DNA from: an uncultured Clostridium sp. | GTDB lineage: Bacteria > Bacillota > Clostridia > Lachnospirales > Lachnospiraceae | Length of the DNA: 20,774 nt | NCBI GenBank assembly: GCA_902464345.1 | Contig: CABQJA010000017.1 | Location: 1 to 20,774, forward strand | Direction: 5' to 3' | Shown: positions 7,913 to 15,373 of the stretch, piece by piece | Layout: each line of letters starts with the position of its first letter | How positions within the stretch are numbered: position 1 is the first letter of the stretch | Translations under genes and position numbers: made by a program | Notes under the pieces: model-generated | Databases searched by the model: none | What the model was told of the DNA's origin: nothing | Seen by the model: the letters and a program-made list of their open reading frames with translations, nothing else

Positions 7913-9421
7913 ATGAATAAAACAGAATTTGCAGTATCACAGATGTTCAGTGACCATATGGTATTACAGCGTGATAAGAAGATAGAAGTGTGGGGAACCG
8001 GAATTAATGGTAAGGCAGTACAGGCAGAGATCGCAGGACAGCAGGTAGAGACCACAGTCACAGACGGACGGTGGAGTCTTTATCTGGAGCCGATCGCAGC
8101 CGGTGGCCCATATGAGATGTGTGTGACCTGCGAGAATGAGAGTAAAACATTTCAGGATGTATTAGTCGGAGAGGTCTGGCTGGCCGGCGGACAGTCCAAT
8201 ATGGAACTGGAGCTGATAAACAGTGAGAATGGAGCGGATCAGGTAAAGGCGGCGGATCATGAGCTACTCCGGTTTTATAATGTGGTTAAAACAGGTGTGC
8301 TGACAGATGCGGTTCTTGCACAGCAGGAGAAGCAGCTGTGGAAGGTATGTACACCGGAACAGGCAGGAGATGTATCAGCAGTTGCCTATTTCTGTGCAAG
8401 ACGGTTACAGGAAGAACTTCAGGTGCCGGTGGGCGTGATCGACTGCTATATCGGCGGCACATCGGTTACCTGCTGGATGGACAATGATACGTTAAGCCGG
8501 ACAGAAGAAGGACGTGGATATATCAGACGTTATGCAGAGCAGATTGGGGATAAGACAGAGGAAGAATATCAGGCAGAAATGACAGAGTACAATCGTCAGT
8601 GGAAAACCTGGGATGACGGAGTGCAGGCAGAGCGGGCGAAGAATCCGGATGTGACCTGGGAGTATTTAAATGAGCATGTCGGAATCTGTCCATGGCCACA
8701 GCCGGCAGGGCTTACTTCGAATTTCAGACCAACAAACCCTTATTACGGCATGATGGAGAGAGTGATTCCATATACACTGCGGGGATTCTGGTATTATCAG
8801 GGCGAAGAGGATACGTATCTTCCGGAAGCATATGGAATTCTGATGGAATCCCTGATCGGCTGCTGGAGAGAGAAATGGGGAGAGGCAGATGCGCCGTTTG
8901 TGTTGACCCAGCTTCCGATGTACATTGCAAATCATGAGGCAGATGACAGAAACTGGGCAAGATTAAGAGAACAGCAGGCAAAGATTGCAGAACAGATTCC
9001 CAATACTTATATGAATGTATTGATTGATTGTGGTGAGTTTGATAATATACATCCAACAGATAAATTAACAGTCGGTGACCGGATGGCGGCTCTTTGTCTG
9101 GAGCATGTATATGGCAGACCATGCCATGCGGATGGACCGAAGATGCAGACGGTAGCCGGAGAGGATGCACAGGTTCGTGTTACCTTCAGCGGACAGCCGT
9201 TACAGGTGAAGGGAATGGAGATCGCATTGTTTGAACTGGCGGGAGCGGATGAAACTTATTATCCGGCACAGGCAGAATTATGCGGCGAGCATGAGGTGAT
9301 CGTGCACAGTGCAGAGGTTTCCGCACCGCAGTATATACGATATGCGTATACAAACTTCGGAAAAGTAACCCTGTTTGACAACTATGGTTTGCCGGTGGCA
9401 CCGTTCCGAAGAGGTCTGTAA
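7913..9421 (+). CDS. SASA-family (sialate O-acetylesterase-like) carbohydrate acetylesterase
   Basis: This 502-residue protein has the SGNH-like esterase signature GGQSNMEL with nucleophile Ser95. The catalytic Asp/His pair is in FDNIHPTDKLTVGDRM (Asp377, His380). GFWYYQGEEDTYLPEAY and the N-terminal MFSDHMVLQRDKKIEVWG are typical of sialate O-acetylesterase-type proteins. It lacks a signal peptide, so it should act in the cytoplasm. Next to two mannoside phosphorylases the likely job is removing O-acetyl groups from imported manno-oligosaccharides so phosphorolysis can proceed. Acetyl-mannan esterases of families CE2 and CE17 do this in Roseburia; whether this protein belongs to either I cannot tell. 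An ATG-containing frame extends upstream to 7853, but CAGGAGGA just before 7913 and the palindrome at 7843-7862 argue for the shorter form. Confidence 0.85.
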   Translation: MNKTEFAVSQMFSDHMVLQRDKKIEVWGTGINGKAVQAEIAGQQVETTVTDGRWSLYLEPIAAGGPYEMCVTCENESKTFQDVLVGEVWLAGGQSNMELELINSENGADQVKAADHELLRFYNVVKTGVLTDAVLAQQEKQLWKVCTPEQAGDVSAVAYFCARRLQEELQVPVGVIDCYIGGTSVTCWMDNDTLSRTEEGRGYIRRYAEQIGDKTEEEYQAEMTEYNRQWKTWDDGVQAERAKNPDVTWEYLNEHVGICPWPQPAGLTSNFRPTNPYYGMMERVIPYTLRGFWYYQGEEDTYLPEAYGILMESLIGCWREKWGEADAPFVLTQLPMYIANHEADDRNWARLREQQAKIAEQIPNTYMNVLIDCGEFDNIHPTDKLTVGDRMAALCLEHVYGRPCHADGPKMQTVAGEDAQVRVTFSGQPLQVKGMEIALFELAGADETYYPAQAELCGEHEVIVHSAEVSAPQYIRYAYTNFGKVTLFDNYGLPVAPFRRGL

Positions 9422-9442
9422 ACGAAATTAAGGGGTGGAGTT

Positions 9443-10258
9443 ATGGAGAGTAAGCGATTAACAGTTGGCCTGTTCCTGGCAGATGTGGCAGATGATTTCA
9501 GCCGGGGGATCTGTCGGGGAGCGATGCAGGCAGCGGAAGAGCTGGACGTGAACATGATCATTTTCCCGGGTAAATACATCGACCGGAATCTGGAGGTATT
9601 TGACGGGATTCAGTATGATTACCAGTACAATACGCTGTTTACATATGCGAATCCGGAGGAAATCGATCTGCTGGTAGTGACGATCGGATCGATCGGATAT
9701 TTGTCTACGGACAAGCGACGAAAGGGATTTCTGGACTATTTCCACTCGGTTCCGATCCTTACGATCGCATCGGAGATAGACGGATATGAGAATATCATGT
9801 ATGATAATGCATCCGGTTGCCGGGCAGCGACAGAGTATCTGATCGCAGGAGGAAGAAAACGGATCGGCTGTCTGGCCGGATATCGGGACAACTGTGAAGC
9901 GCGGGAACGGCTCGAGGCATGGAAACAAACGTTAGAACAGCATGGGATGGAACTGCCGGAAGAACGGATCGAGTATTGTAACATGTCCAGATTCAGTCGG
10001 GAAGAGGTAGAACGGCTGCTGGACCGGAACCCGGATCTGGATGCTGTTCTGTGTGTAAATGATGAGGTGGCATACTGTCTCTATGAGGTTCTGCAGGAGC
10101 GGGGAATCCGGGTCGGAACGGATATTGCGATCGTGGGATATGATGATCTCTCCTATGCACACCGTATACAGCCGGCACTGGCAACGGTACGTGCGGATGC
10201 TGCGAGTCTGGGTGAGCAGGCAGTGCGGGAAGGAATCTGTCATCTGCTTCAGGGGTAG
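9443..10258 (+). CDS. LacI-like sugar-binding domain, N-terminal part of an amber-split sensor
   Basis: These 271 residues form a periplasmic-binding-protein-like domain of the LacI sensor type. It opens RLTVGLFLADVADDFSRGI and contains AATEYLIAGGRKRIGCLAG and, near the end, TDIAIVGYDDLSYAHRIQPAL. There is no helix-turn-helix, signal peptide or membrane segment, so it is a cytoplasmic sugar sensor and not a DNA-binding repressor or transporter subunit. It ends at HLLQG with TAG at 10256-10258, just before the final strand expected in this fold. The missing strand (PVEHRVPVTFIPRAS) is encoded in the same frame directly after the stop, running into the GGDEF gene. I therefore regard this as the first part of one gene of about 645 codons. 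It starts 21 nt after the esterase with GGGGTGGAG as its ribosome binding site. Confidence 0.8.
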   Translation: MESKRLTVGLFLADVADDFSRGICRGAMQAAEELDVNMIIFPGKYIDRNLEVFDGIQYDYQYNTLFTYANPEEIDLLVVTIGSIGYLSTDKRRKGFLDYFHSVPILTIASEIDGYENIMYDNASGCRAATEYLIAGGRKRIGCLAGYRDNCEARERLEAWKQTLEQHGMELPEERIEYCNMSRFSREEVERLLDRNPDLDAVLCVNDEVAYCLYEVLQERGIRVGTDIAIVGYDDLSYAHRIQPALATVRADAASLGEQAVREGICHLLQG

Positions 10259-10273
10259 CCGGTAGAACACCGG

Positions 10274-11380
10274 GTGCCGGTTACATTTATTCCGAGAGCT
10301 TCGGCCGGGGCCTCGGAGGAGGAGACTTCTACGGCTTATGAGTCATTGACGGATATGTCAATCGAACGATTTCTGACAGACAATCATGCGGTAAATATGA
10401 TAACCAGAGATATGTTTAATTTTGATAAGTATGCGGATCAGAATTATGCGACTCTGCTGGAACGCCTTTATATGCTGCAGATACAGAATGCGTATCTGTG
10501 GCTGTTTCCTGCGCCTGTGATTCATCTGCAGGAGGAGAACTGGAAAAAGCCGGAGCACTTATTGTTAAAAGCATGCTCCTGTGATGGAACTGTCATGGCA
10601 ATTCCGAAGCATTGTCAGGAGTATCCGGTTCAGAAGCTGTGCAGTCATGAATACCTGCCGAACCGGCGATACACGATGGTCCTGCTGGATCTGTTTACAA
10701 CGGATACCCAGTATGGTCTGTTGATGATGGAAATGAATTATGACAAGAATTATTATCTGGAGTCATTATCCTATCAGATGAGTGCAGCAGTGCGGATGCT
10801 GAAGCTTCTGCATAATCAGGAGGATATCCAGAAGCAGCTGGAGGATAGTTTATATCAGCTGGAGCTGCATAATATTCAGCTGGACAGTGCATCCAAGCGG
10901 GATGAACTGACCGGACTTCTGAACCGCCGCGGACTGGAGAGTCAGGTGGAACGGGTACTGCGGGATGTAAGAAATCAGGGGAAATATCTGCTGGCGATTT
11001 ATGCAGACATGGATAATTTAAAGATCGTAAATGACCGGTTCGGACACAAGGAGGGCGATTTTTCCCTGCGTTCCATTGCGGGAATGTTAAAGCAGATATT
11101 TGACCGGAAGGAGGATATCATCGGGCGGATCGGCGGAGATGAGTTTGTGGTGTTTGCGATCCGGGAGACTCCGATCGATATGCAGCAGCTGCGGATGCGG
11201 GCAGCAGAGTGTATGGCGGCCTTTAATCGGGAATGCGAAAAGCCGTATTATGTGCGGATGACCCTGGGAGGATATACCCAGAGCTTTATGACCGGCTGTA
11301 AGCTGTCCGATCTGCTGGAATATGCGGACAGTGATCTGTATGAGGCGAAAAAACTACGGACGAAGGATATTATGAAGTAA
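10274..11380 (+). CDS. GGDEF diguanylate cyclase, C-terminal part of the amber-split sensor
   Basis: The frame continues unbroken from the upstream sugar-binding domain; only the TAG at 10256-10258 separates them. A region of unknown fold, possibly GAF-like (about residues 35-175), is followed by a short helix rich in Gln, Leu and Glu. The cyclase domain begins at KRDELTGLLNRRGL. The active-site GGDEF is intact (nt 11132-11146), and an RKED motif five residues before it matches the RxxD inhibitory I-site, so both synthesis and feedback control of cyclic di-GMP look preserved. As a separate protein it would have to start at GTG 10274, which has only a poor, distant GGGG ribosome binding site, or further downstream. 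It is more likely the second half of a broken or read-through gene than an independent one. Confidence 0.75.
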   Translation: MPVTFIPRASAGASEEETSTAYESLTDMSIERFLTDNHAVNMITRDMFNFDKYADQNYATLLERLYMLQIQNAYLWLFPAPVIHLQEENWKKPEHLLLKACSCDGTVMAIPKHCQEYPVQKLCSHEYLPNRRYTMVLLDLFTTDTQYGLLMMEMNYDKNYYLESLSYQMSAAVRMLKLLHNQEDIQKQLEDSLYQLELHNIQLDSASKRDELTGLLNRRGLESQVERVLRDVRNQGKYLLAIYADMDNLKIVNDRFGHKEGDFSLRSIAGMLKQIFDRKEDIIGRIGGDEFVVFAIRETPIDMQQLRMRAAECMAAFNRECEKPYYVRMTLGGYTQSFMTGCKLSDLLEYADSDLYEAKKLRTKDIMK

Positions 11381-11422
11381 CAGAAAATCAGAATAAGGCT
11401 ACAAAAGTTGTTTCATACATTG

Positions 11423-11428
11423 TATAAT
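11423..11428 (+). promoter_or_regulatory. Candidate -10 box for cca
   Basis: A perfect TATAAT lies 40 bp upstream of the cca start in an otherwise empty 88-bp gap. The best -35 at 17-bp spacing (TACAAA, 11400-11405) matches only three positions, so the promoter is plausible but not certain. Confidence 0.45.
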
Positions 11429-11468
11429 AAGACTGCTTAAGATTAAGAAGAGGTAAGGTGTTAGCCGT

Positions 11469-12821
11469 ATGAAGATTCAGATGCCGGAGGCAGCGAGATA
11501 TATAATTGAAACACTGATGCAGCATGGATATGAGGCATATATTGTAGGTGGATGCGTCAGGGACAGTATTCTGAATAAACAGCCACAGGACTGGGATATT
11601 ACGACTTCAGCGACCCCGGAGCAGACGAAGAGTCTGTTTCGTCGGACGATTGACACGGGAATTGAGCATGGAACCGTGACGGTTATGATCGATAAGACGG
11701 GGTATGAGGTGACCACCTACCGGGTAGACGGGAAATATCAGGATCACCGGAGACCGACAGAGGTGACATTTACCGCCAGTCTGACAGAGGATCTGAAGCG
11801 GCGGGACTTCACGATCAATGCAATGGCGTATAACGATCAGGACGGTGTCATAGATGAATTCGGCGGACTTGCGGATCTGGAGCAGGGAATTATACGATGC
11901 GTCGGAGTACCGCAGGAGCGTTTTGATGAAGATGCTTTGCGGATTCTGCGGGCAGTCCGGTTCGCAGCGCAGCTGGATTTTACGATAGAGGAAGAGACCA
12001 GACGGGCAGTCCGGGAGCAGGCGAAGTTTTTAAGAGATATCAGTGCAGAGCGGATTCAGACAGAGCTTACGAAGCTGATCACATCCAATCATCCGGAACG
12101 GATTCTGGATGCCTGGGAGCTTGGGATTACAGCCATTGTATTGCCGGAGTTTGATGCGATGATGGAGACACCGCAGCACACGGTGTATCATAAGTATGAT
12201 GTGGGACGGCATACCGTTGCCGTGATGCAGAATATAGAAGCGAGGCCGGTACTGCGATGGGCGGCACTGCTGCATGATTCGGCGAAACCGATGTGCCGGA
12301 CAACCGATGAGAAGGGTGTGGATCATTTTTATGGACATCCGAAGGCAGGCAGCGAGATCGCACGGCAGGTACTCCGTCGTATGAAGCTGGATAATGATAC
12401 GATTCACAGAGTGGAACGGCTGGTAGCCTGGCATGATTTCGGAATTGATGGTAAGGTGACGAAGCGGTCGCTGCGCCATGCCCTGAATCAGATGGAGCCG
12501 GACCTGTTTGAAGATTATGCGAAGCTCCGTCGGGCAGACATGTTGGGACAGAGTGATTATAAAGCAGAGAAGAAGCAGGCAGACTATGAGAAACTGCTGG
12601 AGCTTCATCGTGAGATCGTGAAAGACGGTGAATGTCTGGCAATCCGGGATCTGAAGATCGATGGGAAGGCATTGATCCGGATGGGTGTAAAGCCGGGGCC
12701 TGCCATGGGACAGATTCTGAATGACCTGCTGCAGCAGGTACTGGAGGAACCACAGCTGAATACTGTGGAGAAGCTGGAGGATATTGTGCGGCAGAAGTAC
12801 CTGAAGGACAAAGTTTTATAA
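11469..12821 (+). CDS. cca: CCA tRNA nucleotidyltransferase with HD domain
   Basis: This 450-residue class II tRNA nucleotidyltransferase builds or repairs the 3' CCA end of tRNAs. The head domain shows GGCVRD at residues 27-32 and the catalytic carboxylates Asp41 and Asp43 in DWDITT. RRDFTINAMA lies at 111-120 and ERIQTELTKLI at about 194-204. A C-terminal HD domain follows, with LRWAALLHDSAKP around residues 262-274, as in many Firmicute enzymes. The sequence does not show whether it adds all of CCA or only part. A ribosome-binding AAGGTG lies about 10 nt before the ATG. It appears to be a separate transcription unit from the sugar locus; the hairpin at 12839-12882 could end it. Confidence 0.95.
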   Translation: MKIQMPEAARYIIETLMQHGYEAYIVGGCVRDSILNKQPQDWDITTSATPEQTKSLFRRTIDTGIEHGTVTVMIDKTGYEVTTYRVDGKYQDHRRPTEVTFTASLTEDLKRRDFTINAMAYNDQDGVIDEFGGLADLEQGIIRCVGVPQERFDEDALRILRAVRFAAQLDFTIEEETRRAVREQAKFLRDISAERIQTELTKLITSNHPERILDAWELGITAIVLPEFDAMMETPQHTVYHKYDVGRHTVAVMQNIEARPVLRWAALLHDSAKPMCRTTDEKGVDHFYGHPKAGSEIARQVLRRMKLDNDTIHRVERLVAWHDFGIDGKVTKRSLRHALNQMEPDLFEDYAKLRRADMLGQSDYKAEKKQADYEKLLELHREIVKDGECLAIRDLKIDGKALIRMGVKPGPAMGQILNDLLQQVLEEPQLNTVEKLEDIVRQKYLKDKVL

Positions 12822-12838
12822 CCTGGAATGAATTATGA

Positions 12839-12882
12839 CATCCCCTCATAAGATAGAACGTAGAAAGGCTTATGGGGGGATG
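12839..12882 (+). promoter_or_regulatory. Hairpin with sporulation-type -10 motif at the start of the CotS-like gene
   Basis: The arms CATCCCCTCATAAG (12839-12852) and CTTATGGGGGGATG (12869-12882) pair over 14 bp with one G-U pair and a 16-nt loop. The 3' arm contains the G-rich ribosome binding site and ATG 12880; TTG 12886 lies just beyond. The 5' arm contains CATAAGATA (12847-12855), which fits the sigma-K -10 pattern CATAnnnTA. A start about 7 nt downstream would fall in the loop. The hairpin plus ATTTTG may also act as the cca terminator. The base pairing is certain; the roles are inferred. Confidence 0.55.
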
Positions 12883-13878
12883 ATTTTGTCTGAGAAATTA
12901 TCGGAAGTATGGGAATGCTATGAGATGAGCATTTCGAGTATGTATAAGGGGCGGGGAATGACCGTTCTACGTACCGATCAGGGGATACGGGCGCTCCAGC
13001 CACTGGGAACCTCTGAGAGCCGACTGGAGCAGGAGGCTCAGTTAAAGGAAGCATTGTATGCAGCCGGATACCATAACACGGATCGGCTGATCCGGAATCG
13101 GGACGGAGAACTGATCACCTGTGACCGCTATCATACACCGTATGTTCTGAAGGAGTATTTTGAAGGCAGAGAGTGCAATATCCGACAGGAAGGGGACATG
13201 ATCGCGGCAGTATTAAATCTGGGAGATTTACATACGGCACTGAAGGAAATCCGGCCGGAGAATGAGGGCAAGGATCTGAAGGTGTTGAAAACCTTTGAAC
13301 GACATAATCAGGAGATGCGCCGGGTCCGCAGTTATATGAGAAAGATCGCGACAAAGTCGGAGTTCGATTATCTGTATCTGTCCTGCTTTGATGATTTTTA
13401 CAGTCAGGGTGAAGCCGCACTCCGGCAGCTGGCGGCAGTGCACACGGAGGAAGGAGCACAGCGGCGGTATTATTGTCACGGGGCGTATCATCAGCATAAT
13501 GTTCTGATTTTAAAAGATGGGATTGCAACGGTTAACTTTGAACATTTTATGGTCGATAATCAATTAACGGATCTTTATACGTTCCTGCGGAAGGTTATGG
13601 AGAAGAATGATTATCAGCCGGAGCTGCTGTTTCGATTACTGGAGGTGTATCAGCAACAGATTCCGTTAGGCAGAGAGGATTATCAGTTTATTTATTATCT
13701 GCTGTGGTATCCGGAGAAGTTCTGGAAGATCTCCAATCAATATAACAATATGAACAAGGCATGGGTGCCGCCGAAGACCTACGAGAAGCTGCAGACCATT
13801 ATCCGGCAGGAGACCGGGAAGCGGGAACTGCTGAGATGTTATCGGGAGCATTTTGGCCTAAATTTACAAATGACATAA
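12880..13878 (+). CDS. CotS-family spore coat protein (kinase-fold, probably inactive)
   Basis: This protein of about 332 residues resembles CotS/YsxE-type spore coat proteins, which adopt an aminoglycoside-phosphotransferase kinase fold. It has YEMSISSMYKGRGMTVLRTDQG at the N-terminus and YVLKEYFEGREC later. The Brenner-type catalytic motif reads CHGAYHQHN, with Ala where active kinases have Asp. The metal-binding Asp position reads VNFEHF. It is therefore probably a pseudokinase with a structural or scaffold role in the coat. Three starts are possible: ATG 12835, ATG 12880 and TTG 12886. The first would be placed before a large hairpin and has a weak ribosome binding site. I choose 12880, with TTG 12886 (6 nt after GGGGGG) close behind. 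The presence of this gene indicates a spore-forming lineage. Confidence 0.8.
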   Translation: MILSEKLSEVWECYEMSISSMYKGRGMTVLRTDQGIRALQPLGTSESRLEQEAQLKEALYAAGYHNTDRLIRNRDGELITCDRYHTPYVLKEYFEGRECNIRQEGDMIAAVLNLGDLHTALKEIRPENEGKDLKVLKTFERHNQEMRRVRSYMRKIATKSEFDYLYLSCFDDFYSQGEAALRQLAAVHTEEGAQRRYYCHGAYHQHNVLILKDGIATVNFEHFMVDNQLTDLYTFLRKVMEKNDYQPELLFRLLEVYQQQIPLGREDYQFIYYLLWYPEKFWKISNQYNNMNKAWVPPKTYEKLQTIIRQETGKRELLRCYREHFGLNLQMT

Positions 13879-13891
13879 GAAATGATACAAT
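13863..13891 (+). promoter_or_regulatory. Sigma-A promoter of the PEGA lipoprotein gene
   Basis: TTTACA (13863-13868) and TACAAT (13886-13891) are separated by 17 bp; each matches five of six consensus positions. The -35 overlaps the end of the CotS-like gene. The next gene starts 42 bp downstream. Confidence 0.7.
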
Positions 13892-13894
13892 AGC

Positions 13895-13916
13895 TACAGT
13901 TCAGAGGATCACTGTA
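13895..13916 (+). promoter_or_regulatory. Inverted repeat downstream of the -10, possible operator
   Basis: TACAGT and ACTGTA are perfect inverted 6-mers separated by 10 bp, placed over the expected transcription start of the PEGA lipoprotein promoter. This position suits a repressor site or a short leader hairpin. No candidate regulator is recognised. Confidence 0.35.
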
Positions 13917-13933
13917 AGGATGTGAGGTAACAT

Positions 13934-15373
13934 ATGAGAATAAGAAGATATATTGGATTACTTGGATTGCTGTGTCTGTTGCTGCTCTGTGGCGGGTGCG
14001 GACGGCAGTCGACAGAGGATACAACGGAGGCATATGATCCGTATGCACAGTCGGCAGATGCGGTTGCTGTGATTAAGGCGATCGACCTGGATGCCGGAAC
14101 GATGTCGTTTGTATCGGTGGTGGATGGAAAGCAATATGATCTGCTGTATAACAGCGGTGTGGATGTCCGGAATAAATATAAGGAGCTGATTGCCGGCTCA
14201 CAGCTGAAGGTAGGACAGATTGTAGATATTGTATATAATACGTTGAATAATAAGCTGCTGGAGGTGCGGATCGATCCCGATGCCTGGGAGGTGCGGGATA
14301 TTTCCGGCTTTGAGTTCGATGCAGGGAATCGGCAGGCGACGATTCTGAATCAGATCTATCAGTATACCAATGATCTGATCGTGGTATCCGGGGATGAACT
14401 GATCCAGAATAATGAGATCTGTAAGGAGGATCAGCTGACAGCCAGAGGGTATGGCGGGAAGCTTTGCTCGCTGACGGTTGATCTCGGACATGGATATGTG
14501 CGGCTTGAGAATTATGATACTTATATCGGCGGCATGATCGAGATCGGATATGATGTGATCGTGCCGGTGACAGAGAATATGCTTCTGACAGTGCGGGAAG
14601 GCACCTATAAGTTAAAGATCACAAAGGGCGAGCACAGTGGTTATAAGAATGTAGTGGTTACCAAGGATCAGGAATGTGTGGCGAATCTGATGGAGCTGCA
14701 GATCGCACCGGATCCGGTCGGCAGTCTGTTCTTTAATGTGACACCGGCGACCGCTAAAGTAGTGGTTGATGGGGAAGTGATAGATACAGCAGAGATCGTG
14801 GAGCTGACCTATGGAAAGCATCATATTCGTGTGAGTGCGGACGGTTATGATACGAAGGAAGGATATTTCAAGGTCGATGCGGCTTACAAGATCTTTAACA
14901 TAGAGCTGGTACGGACGGATGAGTCCTCATCTTCTTCCGGGACCACAGCCGGCTCAGGAACGGGAACTACAGCCGGAACAGGAACCGGAACGACAAGCGG
15001 CATGGGCGTGGTGACAACGGAAGGCTCGAGCGGTACGACCGAATCCGGCAGTACCACCGGCGGCAGCACGACATCGACCTCCGGCAGTTCGAACAGCACG
15101 ACCGAGAGTTCTACCGGAACGACAGAGGTTAAGAAGACCGGTAATACGGTAACGATCACCGCACCGGTTGGTGCATACTGTTATGTAGATGGAGACCTGA
15201 AGGGAACGGTACCATGTACCTTTGATAAAACAGTAGGCAGCCATGTCATTACATTCAGCAAGACCGGCTGCCTGGTTAAGAGTTATACGATTCAGTGTAA
15301 GGATGATGGTAAGGATGAAACCTATTCCTTCGATCCGTTGAAAACATTTGATTCGCTTATAACAAGAAGATAA
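13934..15373 (+). CDS. Lipoprotein with two PEGA domains and a Ser/Thr/Gly-rich linker
   Basis: This 479-residue protein begins with a lipoprotein signal peptide: MRIRRY, a hydrophobic core, and LLCGGC with Cys22. Residues 45-230 are a surface-exposed region I do not recognise. A PEGA-type beta domain follows at about 261-328 (VVVDGEVIDTAEIVELTYGKHHIRVSADGYD reduced to its key features: VDGE, GKHHIRV, GYD). A roughly 70-residue linker of Ser, Thr and Gly comes next (about 330-399). A second PEGA-like domain at about 403-470 contains YVDGDLKGTVPC and GSHVITFSKTGC. PEGA domains are small beta-sandwiches common in surface and wall-associated proteins. The function is unknown; a role in the envelope is inferred. 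Its stop codon directly abuts that of the convergent lipoprotein gene. Confidence 0.85.
   Translation: MRIRRYIGLLGLLCLLLLCGGCGRQSTEDTTEAYDPYAQSADAVAVIKAIDLDAGTMSFVSVVDGKQYDLLYNSGVDVRNKYKELIAGSQLKVGQIVDIVYNTLNNKLLEVRIDPDAWEVRDISGFEFDAGNRQATILNQIYQYTNDLIVVSGDELIQNNEICKEDQLTARGYGGKLCSLTVDLGHGYVRLENYDTYIGGMIEIGYDVIVPVTENMLLTVREGTYKLKITKGEHSGYKNVVVTKDQECVANLMELQIAPDPVGSLFFNVTPATAKVVVDGEVIDTAEIVELTYGKHHIRVSADGYDTKEGYFKVDAAYKIFNIELVRTDESSSSSGTTAGSGTGTTAGTGTGTTSGMGVVTTEGSSGTTESGSTTGGSTTSTSGSSNSTTESSTGTTEVKKTGNTVTITAPVGAYCYVDGDLKGTVPCTFDKTVGSHVITFSKTGCLVKSYTIQCKDDGKDETYSFDPLKTFDSLITRR

Noticed and set aside
12127..12849. A 240-codon minus-strand frame across cca.
   Set aside because: It is antisense to the conserved cca gene with Pro/His/Ser-rich composition, the usual shadow of a GC-balanced coding strand.
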